A DNA stretch of 64,000 nt, taken from the NCBI GenBank assembly GCA_958496175.1, contig OY292280.1, positions 11,656,001 to 11,720,000 of the forward strand, written 5' to 3'. The stretch's first letter is position 1, and each line of letters opens with the position of its first letter. Positions 49,061 to 59,823 of the stretch are shown here, piece by piece. The position numbers were made by a program, and so were the translations under genes. The DNA is from Sisyra terminalis (Eukaryota > Arthropoda > Insecta > Neuroptera > Sisyridae). Below the pieces are notes generated by a model that was not told the DNA's origin, did not search any database, and saw only the letters and a program-made list of their open reading frames with translations.

Positions 49061-50867
49061 TACGAAATTACAAAAACTATTTTCCAAAATGTCGTCAAGA
49101 TGGTTTGAAAATTTTACCGCCAAAACATATCCCTTGATCGCATTTACGGGAGCATGCACAAACTGAAATTTTGTGATTACGTTTTTCTTTTGCCGCAAAA
49201 TTCATTTCAGTTTTAATAATCAATTTGTTTTTATAGATAATCATAAAAATATATATTTATATATATTAAAAAAAAAGGACTAAATATAAAATGATTTTTA
49301 ATTTTGCTCATTTTTTTTGTTTTTTTTTTTTTTTGTTCTTATGGATCAAAATACCCTTCACCACATAAACAAAACTCTGTCGAATTTCCTCATCCCTTAA
49401 TTTTCTGCAACCCCTCAGCCGCAAATCAACCCATTCATTCACTACGAATAATTAACCGTCCGTAGCTTAACCAACGTGTTTTACTCATCCGTGCGTATAG
49501 GCAACCGACATGTACATATACGCTAAATGGGCTGCCTCCACGCCACCATTGACTATTTCCATATAATTCTAAATCTAAAAACACAAAATATATTGTATAC
49601 TTATAAAAATTTATTAGTGGCGTTATTTGCAAGGAAAATAATCCAAAATGGAAAAATTTCATAAATAATGCACTAACCGGAAAAATCATTTACTTACTTT
49701 CCTTTGTTTGTTCATTTGTTTTTTTTTTTTTTTAATTTGAATTTCGTGGAAAATATTACTCAATATCCTCCTGTATATTTATGAAATACAGAAAGTTCTC
49801 TGTGATATTAAATGAAAAAACAATTAACGAAAAAATATAATAAAAAAAAATAATAAAATACTAAATAAATAATGGGAAAAATCAGACAAAATGGAAAAAA
49901 TAGTAATTCAAATTGACAAATTTGATGTCCAGTTTTAGATGTTTAAGATATAATCTCAATTAAGAATGAAATGGTGAAAGAAATGGATCGGTAACATCGA
50001 ACTAATACGAAGAAATGTAAAACATTTTCGAGGTTAATTGAGTTGCGCAATAGATGCCACTCAAACTTCGTGTCAGTTCGGCAGTGAAATTGAAACAATT
50101 GAACTGATAGAAAACAAAAAAAAAAAAACAAATCATTGATAAAACAACGAATTCTTTTGTTTTTAACTCATGACCAAACTGTTTTATATTCCCTTCCCTT
50201 TCCCTTATTTTTCTCATTACCATCTCCAATTCGTTTCCAAAAAAATTTTCCATTCACATTGTACATATATAACATACAAATAAACATATTATAGATATTG
50301 AAAAATATTCGTCATTCATTTTTCCAACTTTTCCAAAGAATGACTTTAAAAAAAAATATTTTTCTTTTGTTTAAATATAAAAAGAAAAGTAAAACAATTT
50401 TAATCGATTTTCCAAAAAAGAAAATATCATTGAAACAAATACTAAATAATAGATTAATCAATTTTAGTGAAAGAAAAACGATTACTTCAAATTGTTGATT
50501 TTTTAATTTCAATATTTTTAAGAAAAAAATAAGGCTACATTTGTATTGATTGTTTTATCTTTAATTAAAAAATATATATATAAATATATATATTAATTAT
50601 AAATTATAGTAAAACTCATTGTAAAAATTGCAAATAAATGTCTTTTCGTGAGAATGGAATTTTATCTCTTACTATCCTCATACTATACGATAAAATAGTT
50701 TCCAATTATTTCATTTGAAATATAATCGAAGTTATTCGAAATAAATAAAAAGTATTAATAAATTACTACATAAATTATTGCTACGAAATTAATAACGCCA
50801 CCTGGTGAGTTTTGAAAAGAACATAACAGAATCGGTTTGAAGGAGGAGTCGTGAGATTAACTTCCAT
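49061..50867. other. AT-rich intergenic or distal 3' UTR DNA
   Basis: Homopolymer runs and (TA)n tracts (near 49245-49265 and 50570-50600) dominate. Frames on both strands are low-complexity. No gene, tRNA or clear repeat boundary seen. Confidence 0.4.
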
Positions 50868-51512
50868 GGGAGGCTAACTCAATGTTAATTTTATGTCCCT
50901 CCAAATGGCTATCTTCCGGGAGTCATTAACTGAGGGTGCTAGCGTAGCATAGCCGATAATAACAATAACTACTTTTAACCAATTTTAGAATTTTATGCGC
51001 CAAATTCAAATTTGATTTATTCCTGAAATATTTAAAACATACTAACGAAAATTTGATTGAAAATTAAATTGTATTTATTAAAATTGAAATACAAACTATA
51101 ACATTATTTCACATTGTAAAATTTAATTAAAGTTAATTACAGACATGCTAAAGTATATTTACTTAATGCCGTTAGTTTAGAGATGACAGTTGAATCCTGG
51201 AAATTGTCCTTTTCTATCGCTATGAATTGTGGCTGTTCTTAAAGCCTTGTTAAACAATTTTTATTTACTTAAAAAAAATTGATTCAAAGTTTAAATTTAA
51301 AACATATTTTGCCCCATAAAAAAATTAGCCAAAAAACTTCCCCCCCCCGTAGTTTTTTAACTACCAACTTCAACACTTCTACGCACTTTACACTTTACCC
51401 TAGCTAAAAATCCCTTAAAACCTAAAATATTGCTTACCGCCCCATCTGCATTTGACGCCCCAACTATAAATTTTTGGGAACCAAATCTGCCATAAGAGCC
51501 TGACCCCCATGT
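50868..51512. mobile_element. Family F element (long copy)
   Basis: Ends match 40598-40915, with about 330 bp more in the middle (about 51075-51435, AT-rich with a run of nine C's at about 51341). It lies just before the left arm of the large inverted repeat. No protein is encoded. Confidence 0.65.
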
Positions 51513-52204
51513 TAACTGCGTTATTAAATATTATTAAATCTTAAAAAATCCTTAATTCATATTCTCAATTCTTAGCTGTTTTGATATAAATGGAATCATA
51601 ATTATATTATTAAGCATATTTTTTTAATAAGTTGTATTCTGATGTTGTATCATATTTGTTGCAAAAATTTGCCATCATTATCCAAAGAGCAACTAATTCA
51701 TTAAAATAGCACTTAATTTAATTAATTTCATTGGGAATTACCAATAGTTGTTTCTGATTATCATTCTCTCCAACAAAATATATCAGTCCTGAGAATAGCT
51801 GAAAGGTTTTTTAATTTTAATTTATTTCAGTGATTTTTGATATTTTTCTAACCAAGTCAAATTGGATGATAAATGTTAATATATTATTTTAATCTACAAA
51901 AATGAAGAAATACTTTAGTGATTGTTGCATATTTGATAGATTTATCATTAAATTATATGAATTCCAGGAAAGTAATGCAATTAAGTAGTGGGAAAAATTG
52001 TCACTGCATCTAGCAATTATCAAGGCATAAATGATAAAAGCAAAGATGTCAAATTTATTCATTAGTTGTCCATTATCGGTAAGAATTATCCAAAAAATGA
52101 ATTTAGTAATTAAACTTTCTAGAGTATCTAATCTATTCGTTGTGGTTAATATTTTAAGTTAATTAAAGATAAAATTGTCTTTGTTTGATCCTTGGTACAA
52201 AAAG

Positions 52205-52212
52205 TATAAAAG
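52205..52212 (+). promoter_or_regulatory. TATA box of left secreted-protein gene
   Basis: TATAAAAG, 92 bases before the ATG at 52297. TTCATTC about 30 bases downstream is a plausible initiator. The same element is present in the right arm. Confidence 0.65.
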
Positions 52213-52296
52213 CACAAGAAAATAATTCAATTTGTTCATTCATTTACCAACTTTTGATGAAAAATCATTGGTTCGTGTGTTCTGAAATAATAAATC

Positions 52297-52888
52297 ATGA
52301 AAATCTCAGTATTAGTATTGGCGTTAGTGGTTAGTGCTCCTTTTTGGGTAAGTAAAAACTATATATTTAATATAAATTTTTTCCGATTACTTAACGAATC
52401 ATCTTTAGGTTAACGGTGGAAAATTGGATGATAATGGAGAACTGGATTCACCATTGCCGAGTTTGACCAAAATTTTCAAACCAAACTCCATTCCAGCAAA
52501 CGCAAAAAGTCAACCAGCAACTGCTTCCAGAATTGGAATGGGAATCAATACTACAATGCTAAATGATCCAGAATATTCCATGGGAAAAGGTCAAACTATC
52601 GCTTGTTGTGGTCAAAAATCCAGAACAAATTTGGACGAAAATGAAGTTGATGCCGATCGAACATTCCGGAGACGTCACAGGCATAAAAAGCATAAAAAAC
52701 AATTGGAAGAGAAAGATCCCGAACCCGGAGAAAACAATTTAGTTCAGTTCATGATACTTAAAAATAAATTTCCATATTTGTATTCCACAACCACCGAGGA
52801 AATTCTACGTGAAAGCGATTTACCCGATCCCAAACTGATCGAAAAAATTCAAGATGTCCGCTTTTATGATTTCTACAAAGGACGTTAA
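52297..52888 (+). CDS. Predicted secreted protein, 176 residues (left copy)
   Basis: Two exons: 52297-52347 and 52409-52888, split by a 61-base intron with donor TTTTTGG|GTAAGT and acceptor TCTTTAG|GTTAAC in phase 0. Exon 1 encodes MKISVLVLALVVSAPFW, a typical signal-peptide core, with cleavage expected shortly after near VNGG. The mature part has an acidic start (KLDDNGELDSPLPSL), a single adjacent Cys pair (IACCGQKS), a strongly basic stretch RRRHRHKKHKK that could be a proprotein-convertase site or a nucleic-acid/heparin-binding patch, and an acidic/aromatic C-terminus ending FYDFYKGR. I do not recognise a family. It could be a peptide-hormone-like precursor or a lineage-specific secreted protein. 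A TATA box at 52205 and the intact duplicate in the right arm support a real gene. Confidence 0.8.
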
Positions 52889-54977
52889 GCGATCATTTAT
52901 TTGCCAGTAGACTGGCATTTCTTCAAAATGTGAAATTAAATAATCCTTGTAATATTTTATGACTATTTTTTATCCCTTACATTTATATAATATGCATTGG
53001 TAAATATAAAAAAAAACAATAAAATTTAATTAAAATCATTTAAAAGTTATTTATTTTGCAACCAAAGAAATTTTTGATAAAAAAAGAAATCACAATATTA
53101 TGATATAAACACAAAGACAAGATCCTCTCTTATAAATTGTTTTATATATTTTCAGCTAATTCCGCCGAAATTTAAAAAGTGTTACCATCGATAAAATTCA
53201 ATGTTTTTTGACATTTTTGCATTTGAAGTTTATTCAATTTTAAGCTGTTTCCATGCTTTTAATTTCATCTCTAATGTGTGAAAAATCAACAGAAGTAAGT
53301 TCTTAATTCAATTTTTAAGTTATTAACTTTTTCAAACAATAGTTATTTGTTGACAATTCGGATTGTTTAGTATTTTGAATTAAGACAACGCTAAAATGTG
53401 TTTCGAATTTTGTTGGAAGCTATGAGTACATCCTCCTGACTCACAGGTGGCACTAAAAACTTAAGTTGGTTCAATTGACAATACATGTAAGAGTTCACAC
53501 GTTCTAGCATAGATTGAGCGACGTGTCATATCAATTTGACAGCTAATTTTTAAAAGTTATTATTTTATAATTGACTTTACTTTATCAAAATAAATTTAAT
53601 TTTTAACGTTACGATTGTTTGAATTGATGATCAGTGTTGCATTTCAACTTCATAAAATCAGAATCAACCCAAATAAATGTGGAACCAGTAATATTTATTG
53701 TAAAATTGTAGGTATGGGCGCAATGTTTACATAAGGTACTTTCTGTTAATTTTGCAGATATTTTTTTACGTTTAACTGACTAATGAAAGGCAAAAATGAA
53801 ATATATTAAATACGAAATCATGCTGAGAAGAATTTAATCAAATCATCTGTAAATATAAGTCATTGGGAGTACAGCTTAAGTATTGTGAATATCAGAAGAA
53901 TATCTCAATCCATAAGTCTTGATATCATGGGATAAACAGGACCATAATAATAGACCAAGTTTTAATCATTCAAATAGGCATAATAGTGACCAAAATCATG
54001 CGACCACGGTTGTATTTGTAAATCCTTCTCATGGGGAGCTGATTTAAGTAATTTCGTTAAAAAGGATTCAGTCTTAAACGAGCAGAATTATTACATGTTA
54101 ATGTAGCTAGAAAGTATAATTTGTTTAATTAATAATAATATATTTTTTTACAGATCCATATTACCAAGAACCTAAAGACAAAGAATTTTTTTTTGCGCTG
54201 AAAAAAGTATATTCATTTTGGGAGATAAATGATTGGTAAGTAGCTGTACTTTTGAGACCTCTAAATATTTTTCCTATTGATTTTTTCGTTCCAGAAGAAG
54301 CTGACCGATGACAACGGAGAATTATTCATTGGAGTTGAGATGTTCATAATTTCCAAATGGACGTTTGAGGAATAATGCGGATCGTTGGAGGATCATCAAT
54401 CAAATTCCTGTGGGATATCATTTCCACAATTGGTATCTACCAAGAAGATCACTAATAGATTTACTACAACAATCTGTGGTGTAAATTGTGTTTCAATAAT
54501 TCAGTGAATGTGAAGTGATAAAGTGGTTTAAGTGATAAATAGTGAAAATATTTGAAAAATCAGGAAAATTGTATAAACTTAATATTTCTAAATGGTTATA
54601 ATAATTGATACTTTTACATAAATTATATAAGTTATTGTAATAATGGAAAAACTAATATTGTAACTTATTATAATCTGTCTTGATATTTAACATTAATAAA
54701 TTTATTTTAATTGAATATATTGTTTCAATTCGATTTTTCACACCCAACCTCTTGAATTTTATATTTCAGAGTTAGAATACAAAGAAAAGTTAAGATAATG
54801 CAACGAAGAGGTAAGTAAGGTAAGTTCAATATTTTTCGATAGATTATCGAATAATACGATAAAGTCAATATCGAAAAATATCTTAACATTTTGAAGTCCT
54901 TATCGTTTTTTTATGTATAAATTTTAATTTTCTGATAACACTCTTTTGAAATACAAATTGGTTTTTTTCGAAAAAAA
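52889..54977. other. Arm interior with a candidate spliced transcript or decayed gene
   Basis: At 54154-54236 lies a segment after TTTTTTACAG, ending in a strong donor (GATTG|GTAAGT). About 58 bases later comes an acceptor (CGTTCCAG) followed by AAGAAGCTGACC and an open stretch reading KKLTDDNGELFIGVEMFIIS to a TAA near 54380. Both splice signals are kept in the right arm. No frame joins through: the open frame of the first segment meets TGA at the junction. The DDNGEL text resembles the start of exon 2 of the neighbouring secreted gene, so this could be a dead paralogue or a non-coding transcript. In the right arm an alternative frame is open at 59623-59823. Confidence 0.25.
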
Positions 54978-55154
54978 GGATCAAGGACTTTAAAATGTTG
55001 CAATGTTTTAAGTCAAATTTTCCAACTTTAACATGGAGCAGCTATGGTTAAAATATTTTTGGAAAATTACAATTCCTTCGATCGAAAAAATTTTTCGATT
55101 TTCCACAAATCTCATAAGAATTGTTTATATATGAGTTTTAATGTCATTTACATA

Positions 55155-55245
55155 TATCATCTGGTAGCCGAGTCGTCATGGTCGCCGTTGCTGTTGTCTG
55201 AGTCGAGGTCCCTGGTTCGCATCCCGATTGGTCCCGGATTTTTAT
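55155..55245 (+). repeat. tRNA-derived SINE head, unit 1
   Basis: A-box-like TGGTAGCCGAGTCG at 55162-55175 and B-box-like GGTTCGCATCC at 55214-55224, spaced as in a tRNA gene. The stem pairings for a working tRNA are not evident and there is a longer variable middle, so I treat it as a pol III-type SINE head. Copies are at about 56545-56635 and 58555-58640 (-). Confidence 0.55.
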
Positions 55246-55432
55246 AATTTCTAATAATTGATTTCTATTCCTTACAGCTTATAATATAACTAATTAACAT
55301 TAATTCTTAATTCCAGACATTGTATCATCGAAATATTCGATCGAACAGTTCCAGCCTTTCGGGGTTGGAAATGATTGATCGATCGATCGATGATGCAATA
55401 TGTTTTTCATTTTATTTTGCTCAATGGTTTTG

Positions 55433-55490
55433 TGACGTCACTCTTTTCGTATATATGACGTCACACATACGTCGCCACCCAATGACGTCA
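55433..55490. promoter_or_regulatory. Three TGACGTCA (CRE/ATF) palindromes
   Basis: Exact 8-bp TGACGTCA at 55433-55440, 55456-55463 and 55483-55490, spaced 23 and 27 bp. This is the consensus for CREB/ATF bZIP factors. The same three are at 58308, 58335 and 58358 in the right arm. Unit 2 has one (56824-56831). Whether they work is unknown, since they lie in repeated DNA. Confidence 0.45.
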
Positions 55491-56544
55491 TTCCCGAAAA
55501 ATGACTGAATTTTCGATTTTCGGGAAGTAGGATTCTGGGAATGGCTTAGTTGCGTCACGGGAGGCCTAAAAAACATAACCTGAAGTTATTTTTTTTCGTT
55601 TTTTTTTTGGGGGGGGGACCTCGAATTTTTGAATTTAGTGAAATGGGATTTCAGGAATGGCTTAGTTACGCTCCGAGAAGCCTAAAAATCATTTTTAATT
55701 ATATAATTTTTCATTTTTTGGCGAAAATTTTTCGTCCGGTTTTCCGAAAAATCCCAAAAGTAGGCCTAAATTGGCGATTTTTTTCACTTTTTCCAACTTT
55801 AAAGCCATTTGTAGCGAAAAGTATCGATCGTAGGGTAACGATAGTAGGCTCATTCGATAGCTCTTGAATTACTCTATCGATGGTGTAAATCTGGTCCCGG
55901 AAAAGCTTAAGGGGAAAAACTTTTTTTTTCCACTTCTCAGAAATTTCATTTCGTCGACCAAATGTACGTCGATTTTTTTCAAAAAATTTTTTGTTGAATT
56001 TCTCGATGAAATTCACACCATAGCTGCATTATGTTACGATCGAAGCATAAATGAAAACCAAATTCAACTTTTCGATGTCGTTAATGGTTTTTTCGATATT
56101 TAAAATTCATCTGTTGTGCTAGCTAAAGCTATTTAAATACAAATTAGTTTTCTTGAAAAAAAGGGTCAAGGACCTAAAAAATTTCCAATGTGGATTCTCA
56201 TCTTTTGCGATCGTAACATAGAGCACCTATGGTTAAAATTTTTCCGGAAAATTCCAAAGAAATCGTTCGATTGTAAAAAATTGAAGTTAATTAATTCGTT
56301 ACTAAAGTATTATTTATTATGCAAGATAATGCTATTCAAACACAAATTTGTTTTTGTCGATAAAAAGGATCAAGGACCTTAAAATGTTGCAATGTTTTTA
56401 GTCAAATTTTCCAACTTTAACATGGAGCAGCTATGGTTCGAATATGGTCGGGAAATTCCAATTCCTTCGATCGAAAATTTTTTTCGATTTTCCACAAATG
56501 TCATAAGAATTGTTTATATATGAGTTTTAATGTCATTTACATAT

Positions 56545-56635
56545 ATCATCTGATAGCCGAGTCGTCATGGTCGCCGTTGTTGTTGTTCGGAGTCGAGGTC
56601 CCTGGTTCGCATCCCGATTGGTCCCGGATTTTTAT
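56545..56635 (+). repeat. tRNA-derived SINE head, unit 2
   Basis: TGATAGCCGAGTCG at 56551-56564 and GGTTCGCATCC at 56604-56614. Its flanks match the unit 1 copy, so the SINE was in place before the unit was duplicated. Confidence 0.55.
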
Positions 56636-57510
56636 AATTTCTAATAATTGATTTCTCTTCCTTACAGCTTATAATATATCTAATTAACATTAATTATTAA
56701 TTCCAGACATTGTAACATCGAAATATTCGATCGAACAGTTCCAACCTTTCGGGGTTGGAAATAATCGATCGATCGATCGATGACGCAATAAATTTTTCAT
56801 TTTATTTTGGCTTATTGATTTTGTGACGTCATTTTCTTGAAAAATGGGGAGACCTCGTATTTTGACCTCGAATTTTCGATTTTAGTGAAATGGGATTTCG
56901 GGAATGGCTTAGTTACGCTGCGGGATGCCTAAAAACAATTTTTAATTACATTATTTTTCATTTTTTGGCGAAAATTTTCCAGCCAAAATACCGAAAAATC
57001 CCAAATATAGGGCAAATTTAGCGTTTTTTTCACTTTTTACAACTTTAAAGCCATTTGTAGCGAAAAGTATCGATCGTAGGGTAACGATAGTAGGCTCATT
57101 CGATAGCTCTTGAATTACTCTATCGATGGTGTAAATCTGGTCCCGGAAAAGCTCAAGGGGAAAAACTTTTTTTTTCCACTTCTCAGAAATTTCATTTCGT
57201 CGACCAAATGTACGTCGATTTTTTTCAAAAAATTTTTTGTTGAATTTCTCGATGAAATTCACACCATAGCTGCATTACGTTACGATCGAAGCATAAATGA
57301 AAACCAAATTCAACTTTTCGATGTCGTTAATGGTTTTTTCGATATTTAAAATTCATCTGTTGTGCTAGCTAATGCTATTTAAATTCAAATTTGTTTTGCT
57401 AAAAAAAGGATCAAGGATCTAAAAATTTTCCAATGCGGTTGTACATCTTTTCCGATCGTAACATGGAGCACCTTTGGTTAAAATTTTTACGGAAAATTCC
57501 AAGGAAATCG

Positions 57511-57535
57511 TTTTGGGGAAAAAGTTTGATCCAAA
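57511..57535. other. Centre of the large inverted repeat (25-bp spacer)
   Basis: Left arm ends GGAAAATTCCAAGGAAATCG. Right arm begins GATTTTCTTGGAATTTTCC. The 25 bases between (TTTTGGGGAAAAAGTTTGAT and the next five) are not symmetric. A short spacer is expected to reduce cruciform or hairpin deletion. Confidence 0.8.
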
Positions 57536-58307
57536 GATTTTCTTGGAATTTTCCGGAAAAATGTTAACCAAAGGTGCTCAATATTACGATCGGAAAAGAT
57601 GTGAAACCACATTGGAAAATTTTTAGGTCCTTGATCCTTTTTTCCAAGAAAACAAATTTGTATTTAAATAGCATTAGCTAGCACAAAAGATGAATTTTAA
57701 ATATTGAAAAAACCATTAACGACATCGAAAATAAAGGTTCTTACTGGATTTATGTTTCGATCGTAACGTAATGCAGCTATGGTGTGAATTTCATCGAGAA
57801 ATTCAACAAAAAATTTTTTGAAAAAAATCGACGTACATTTGGTCGACGAAATGAAATTTCTGAGAAGTGGAAAAAAAAAGTTTTTCCCCTTAAGCTTTTC
57901 CGGGACCAGATTTACACCATCGATAGAGTAATTCAAGAGCTATCGAATGAGCCTACTATCGTTACCCTACGATCGATACTTTTCGCTACAAATGGCTTTA
58001 AAGTTTGAAAAAGTGAAAAAAATCGCCAATTTAGGCCTACTTTTGGGATTTTTCGGAAAACCGGCCGAAAAATTTTCGCCAAAAAATGAAAAATTATATA
58101 ATTAAAAATGATTTTTAGGCTTCTCGGAGCGTAACTAAGCCATTCCTGAAATCCCATTTCACTAAATTCAAAAATTCGAGGTCCCCCCCCCAAAAAAAAC
58201 GGAAAAAAATAACTTCAGGTTATGTTTTTTAGGCCTCCCGTGACGCAACTAAGCCATTCCCAGAATCCTACTTCCCGAAAATCGAAAATTCAGTCATTTT
58301 TCGGGAA

Positions 58308-58365
58308 TGACGTCATTGGGTGGCGACGTATGTGTGACGTCATATATACGAAAAGAGTGACGTCA
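58308..58365. promoter_or_regulatory. Three TGACGTCA palindromes, right arm
   Basis: TGACGTCA at 58308-58315, 58335-58342 and 58358-58365, mirror images of the left-arm trio with the same spacings. All three 8-mers are intact in both arms. Confidence 0.45.
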
Positions 58366-58554
58366 CAAAACCATTGAGCAAAATAAAATGAAAAACATAT
58401 TGCATCATCGATCGATCGATCAATCATTTCCAACCCCGAAAGGCTGGAACTGTTCGATCGAATATTTCGATGATACAATGTCTGGAATTAAGAATTAATG
58501 TTAATTAGTTATATTATAAGCTGTAAGGAAGAGAAATCAATTATTAGAAATTAT

Positions 58555-58640
58555 AAAAATCCGGGACCAATCGGGATGCGAACCAGGGACCTCGACTCCG
58601 AACAACAGCAACGGCGACCAAGACGACTCGGCTATCAGAT
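58555..58640 (-). repeat. tRNA-derived SINE head, right arm
   Basis: On the - strand the A-box-like TGATAGCCGAGTCG (58637-58624) and B-box-like GGTTCGCATCC (58584-58574) are present in the mirrored position of the left-arm copies. Confidence 0.55.
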
Positions 58641-59622
58641 GATATATGTAAATGACATTAAAACTCATATATAAACAATTCTTATGAGATTTGGGGAAAA
58701 TTGAAAAAAAAATTCGATCGATGGAATTGGAATTTTCCAAAATTCTTTTAACCATAGCTGCTCCATGCTAAAGTTGGAAAATTTGAATAAAAACATTGCA
58801 ACATTTTAAAGTCCTTGATCCTTTTTATCGACAAAAACAAATTTGTATTTGAATTGCATTATCTTGCATAATATATAATACTTTAATATCGAATTAATTA
58901 ACTTTATTTTTTTACAATCGAACGATTTCCTAGGAATTTTCCGGAAAAATTTAAACCAAAGGTGCCCAATGTTACTCTTTGTTATTCTTATGATATACAA
59001 TGTTATTCTTATGAGATTTGTGGAAAATTGAAAAAATGTTTCGATCGAAGGAATTGGAATTTTCCAAAAATATTTTAACCATAGCTGCTCCATGTTAAAG
59101 TTGAAAAATTTGACTAAAAACATTGCGACATTTTAAGATCCTTAATCCTTTTTTTGCGATAAAAACAAATTTGTATTTCAAAAGAGTTTCTTCAGAAAAT
59201 AAAAATGTATACATAAAAAATAAACGATAAAGACTTCAAAAAGTGGAGATATTTTTCGATTATGTCTTTATCGTATTATTCGATAATCTATCGAAAAATA
59301 TTGAACTTACCTTACTTACCTCTTCGTTGCATTATCTTAACTTTTCTTTGTATTCTAACTCTGAAATATAAAATTCAAGAGGTTGGGTGTGGAAAATCGA
59401 ATTGAAACAATATATTCAATTAAAATAAATTTATTAATGTTAAATATCAAGACAGATTATAATAAGTTACAATATTAGTTTTTCCATTATTACAATAACT
59501 TATATAATTTATGTAAAAGTATCAATTATTATAACCATTTAGAAATATTAAGTTAATACAATTTTCCTGATTTTTCAGATATTTTCACTATTTATCACTT
59601 AAACCACTGAATCACTTCACAT

Positions 59623-59823
59623 TCACTGAATTATTGAAACACAATTTACAGCACAGATTGCTGTAGTAAATCCATTAGTGATCTTCTTGGAAGATATCAA
59701 TTGTGGAAATGATATCCTTGATGAAATTGATTGATGATTCTCCAACGATCCGCATTTATTCCTCAAACGTCCATTTGGAAATGATGAACATCTCAACTCC
59801 AATGAATAATTCTCCGTTGTCAT
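59623..59823 (-). pseudogene. Open frame in right arm, interrupted in left arm
   Basis: 66 codons beginning MTTENYSLELRCSSFP and ending TAICAVNCVSIIQ. The matching left-arm frame (from 54308) has a stop at codon 14 (TCA to TAA) and a later one-base shift, so at most one copy could be coding. There is no signal peptide. The CAVNC (Cys-x3-Cys) piece is loosely reminiscent of the middle of insect defensins, but the other cysteines and the C-terminal half are absent, so I do not name it. A decayed gene or a chance frame. Confidence 0.2.

Larger units (their letters stand above)
51645..57510 (+). repeat. Left arm of large inverted duplication
   Basis: About 5.9 kb that reappears in reverse at 57536-62485. 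In the outer part coordinates of matching positions sum to about 114131, and inside to about 113799. The shift comes from 333 extra bases (a second partial repeat unit) in the right arm near 58810-59150. The left arm also has an almost complete second tandem unit (56367-57510). The arms contain scattered substitutions and indels, so they are diverged and not a perfect mirror. Each arm carries the same two-exon secreted-protein gene. Confidence 0.92.
54978..57510 (+). repeat. Tandem 1.39-kb units in left arm (1.8 copies)
   Basis: Unit 1 starts GGATCAAGGACTTTAAAATG at 54978. Unit 2 starts the same way at 56367 and runs to the centre of symmetry. Each unit holds a tRNA-like SINE head, a GATCGATCGATCGAT tract, TGACGTCA sites (three in unit 1, one in unit 2), and a conserved stretch open on both strands. 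Unit 2 lacks about 200 bp present in unit 1. Confidence 0.85.

Noticed and set aside
55155..55245. Functional tRNA gene
   Set aside because: A- and B-box-like words are present, but the acceptor and anticodon stems do not pair convincingly, and the copies are part of a repeated unit.
55711..58008. Near-identical frames (MNFIEKFNKKFFEKN.. and the opposite-strand MNYSIDGVNLVP..) in three repeat units
   Set aside because: Both strands are equally conserved because the copies are recent duplicates. No start context, splice sites or known domain. Regarded as repeat DNA.
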